A stretch of 6,426 nt of DNA from positions 1 through 6,426 of the forward strand of contig CAJWQX010000093.1 of the NCBI GenBank assembly GCA_913045265.1. Reading direction: 5' to 3'. Source of the DNA: UBA11889 sp002313255. Lineage in GTDB: Bacteria > Pseudomonadota > Gammaproteobacteria > Pseudomonadales > Azotimanducaceae. The notes below the pieces were generated by a model, which saw only the letters and a program-made list of their open reading frames with translations, did not search any database and had not been told where the DNA came from. The position numbers and the translations under genes are program-made. Positions 5,232-6,426 of this stretch are shown one piece after another (the stretch's first letter is position 1; each line of letters opens with the position of its first letter).

Positions 5232-6426
5232 ATGGGCTGGTTAGTTCAACATTGGGTTGCAGTCGTTTTGTTTGCGAGCTACACAACGCTGTTGATTTTT
5301 CACGCGCGTACCGGCTTGAAGGCGAGTGACACGATGGACGAGTACTTTGTCGGTGGTCGTCGGTTCGGCGGCGCCGTGATTGGTATTTCTTTTTTCGCGA
5401 CGTTTGCGAGCACCAATAGTTACATTGGGCATGCCGGCAAAGGATATACCTACGGAGCGCCATGGCTCGTCTTTGCGGCGCTCATTGTTTTGGCGACATG
5501 GTTATCGTGGCGACTCGTTGGTCCGCGGCTGCGCTATTTTACGTCTGCTCTGGAATCGGTGACGGTCCCAGATTTCCTTGCGGTTCGCTTTGCCAGTCCA
5601 CGTCTGCGAGCTCTCACCGGACTCGTGGTCGCCTTCTCGAGCCTTCTGTATCTGATCGCGATATTCAAGGGCGCGGGAAATCTTTTTCAAGTGTTTTTGG
5701 GTATCCCGTACACATCCGCGGTCGGGGTGACCTTGGTGATCGTAATGGCGTACACGTCGGTGGGGGGCTTCCATTCGGTGGTACGTACGGATGTGGTACA
5801 GGGAATCCTTATGGTAGTTGGATCCGTGCTGATATTTGGGTTTGTGACTCACGCTGCGGGCGGCATCGCCAGCGTCACCACCTTGTTCGATCGGCCCGAT
5901 ACCGAGCATCTATTCTCGCTCAATGCCGAGCTTCCGTTCGCGGTGCTTTTTGGTATTGCTATGGCCGGATCTCTGAAGCTATTAGTCGATCCCCGGCAAC
6001 TATCGCGCTACTACGGATTAAAGGATGCTAGCGGATTACGCGCGGGTATCTGGATTGCAGTCGTCGGTATTTTACTCATTCAATTCTCGCTCTTTCCGGT
6101 CGGCTTGTACGCCCGGATGCTGTTGGAGGGCGTCAGTGATACGGATCTTGTTGTACCAATCCTGGTGAACGATGCGAATGTGTTTCCAACCTTCGTCGCA
6201 GATTTTCTTGTTGTGGCAATCACGGCGGCAGCGATGTCGTCGATGGATAGTGTTTTGCTTGTCGCGGGGTCCGTCCTTTCGCGTGATGTGGTGGGGTCGT
6301 TCCGGAAGGTGTCGGGATCAGAGGGCGTGCGTTGGTCCCGGTGGGGTATTGTTGGCGTTGCTTTAGCTGCAGCATTGATTGCGTTGAATCCACCGGGGGA
6401 CATCGTCGAAATTACGATTTTTTCGG
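5232..6426 (+). CDS. Sodium:solute symporter (SSS) family permease (C-terminus beyond the window)
   Basis: 398 residues are present from ATG at 5232, with AGGGAG four bases upstream; the frame is open to the right edge, so about 100 or more residues are missing compared with usual SSS proteins (450-550). Hydrophobic segments fall at about 7-23, 47-66, 77-96, 128-145, 160-177, 187-206, 235-252, 271-294, 320-347 and 371-386. SSS hallmarks are visible: DEYFVGGRRFG (36-46) after the first membrane segment, SFFATFAST (53-61) with an SYIGHAGKGYTYG block (63-75), and AAAMSSMDSVLLVAGS (332-347), where the Ala and paired Ser match the residues that form the Na2 sodium site in vSGLT. It therefore probably imports a solute with sodium across the inner membrane. 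The substrate cannot be read from sequence; sugars, proline, pantothenate, carboxylates and others are all known in the family. If it is co-transcribed with the upstream genes it may feed their pathway. Confidence 0.9.
   Translation, partial: MGWLVQHWVAVVLFASYTTLLIFHARTGLKASDTMDEYFVGGRRFGGAVIGISFFATFASTNSYIGHAGKGYTYGAPWLVFAALIVLATWLSWRLVGPRLRYFTSALESVTVPDFLAVRFASPRLRALTGLVVAFSSLLYLIAIFKGAGNLFQVFLGIPYTSAVGVTLVIVMAYTSVGGFHSVVRTDVVQGILMVVGSVLIFGFVTHAAGGIASVTTLFDRPDTEHLFSLNAELPFAVLFGIAMAGSLKLLVDPRQLSRYYGLKDASGLRAGIWIAVVGILLIQFSLFPVGLYARMLLEGVSDTDLVVPILVNDANVFPTFVADFLVVAITAAAMSSMDSVLLVAGSVLSRDVVGSFRKVSGSEGVRWSRWGIVGVALAAALIALNPPGDIVEITIFS

Noticed and set aside
5462..6031. 189-codon plus-strand open frame
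   Set aside because: It is a different-frame shadow of the symporter; its translation is Arg/Ser/Gly-rich and not membrane-like.

Overview
The window looks like chromosomal DNA from a Gram-negative bacterium, probably a proteobacterium; a marine or environmental gammaproteobacterium is my guess, not something the sequence proves. The supports are moderate G+C, tight gene packing, clear Shine-Dalgarno sites, a Sec-type signal peptide on one product, and a family mix (DUF3604, FmdB-type zinc ribbon, sodium:solute symporter) common in such genomes. No rRNA, tRNA, mobile element, CRISPR array or long repeat is visible.

Layout. From 1 to 1621 one long minus-strand reading frame encodes an exported DUF3604 protein with a PHP-like set of metal-binding histidines; it starts at TTG and its C-terminus lies beyond the left edge. 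A 107-bp divergent spacer (1622-1728) follows. Then come six plus-strand genes: A (1729-2802), a ferritin-like di-iron protein with a complete set of putative ligands; B (2868-3968), a paralogue of A in which almost all of those ligands are replaced; C (3971-4408) and D (4418-4807), two small proteins that resemble each other and tentatively SCP2-like lipid-binding domains; an FmdB-type zinc-ribbon protein (4845-5132); and a sodium:solute symporter (5232 to the right edge, incomplete).

How the genes may work together. A to D form a compact operon with gaps of 65, 2 and 9 bases. It consists of two duplicated pairs: one metal-competent and one metal-deficient ferritin-like subunit, then two small related proteins. 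An active subunit paired with a dead, scaffolding paralogue is the architecture of the bacterial multicomponent monooxygenase hydroxylases and of PaaA/PaaC in phenylacetyl-CoA epoxidase. The best inference is therefore a multi-subunit di-iron oxygenase or oxidase acting on an unknown, perhaps hydrophobic, substrate. No flavin/ferredoxin reductase gene is present, so electrons must come from elsewhere or the chemistry differs. The symporter could import a substrate and the exported DUF3604 protein could act on a related compound, but only gene proximity links these two to A-D. The A-B-C-D cluster is the part most likely to be an undescribed system.
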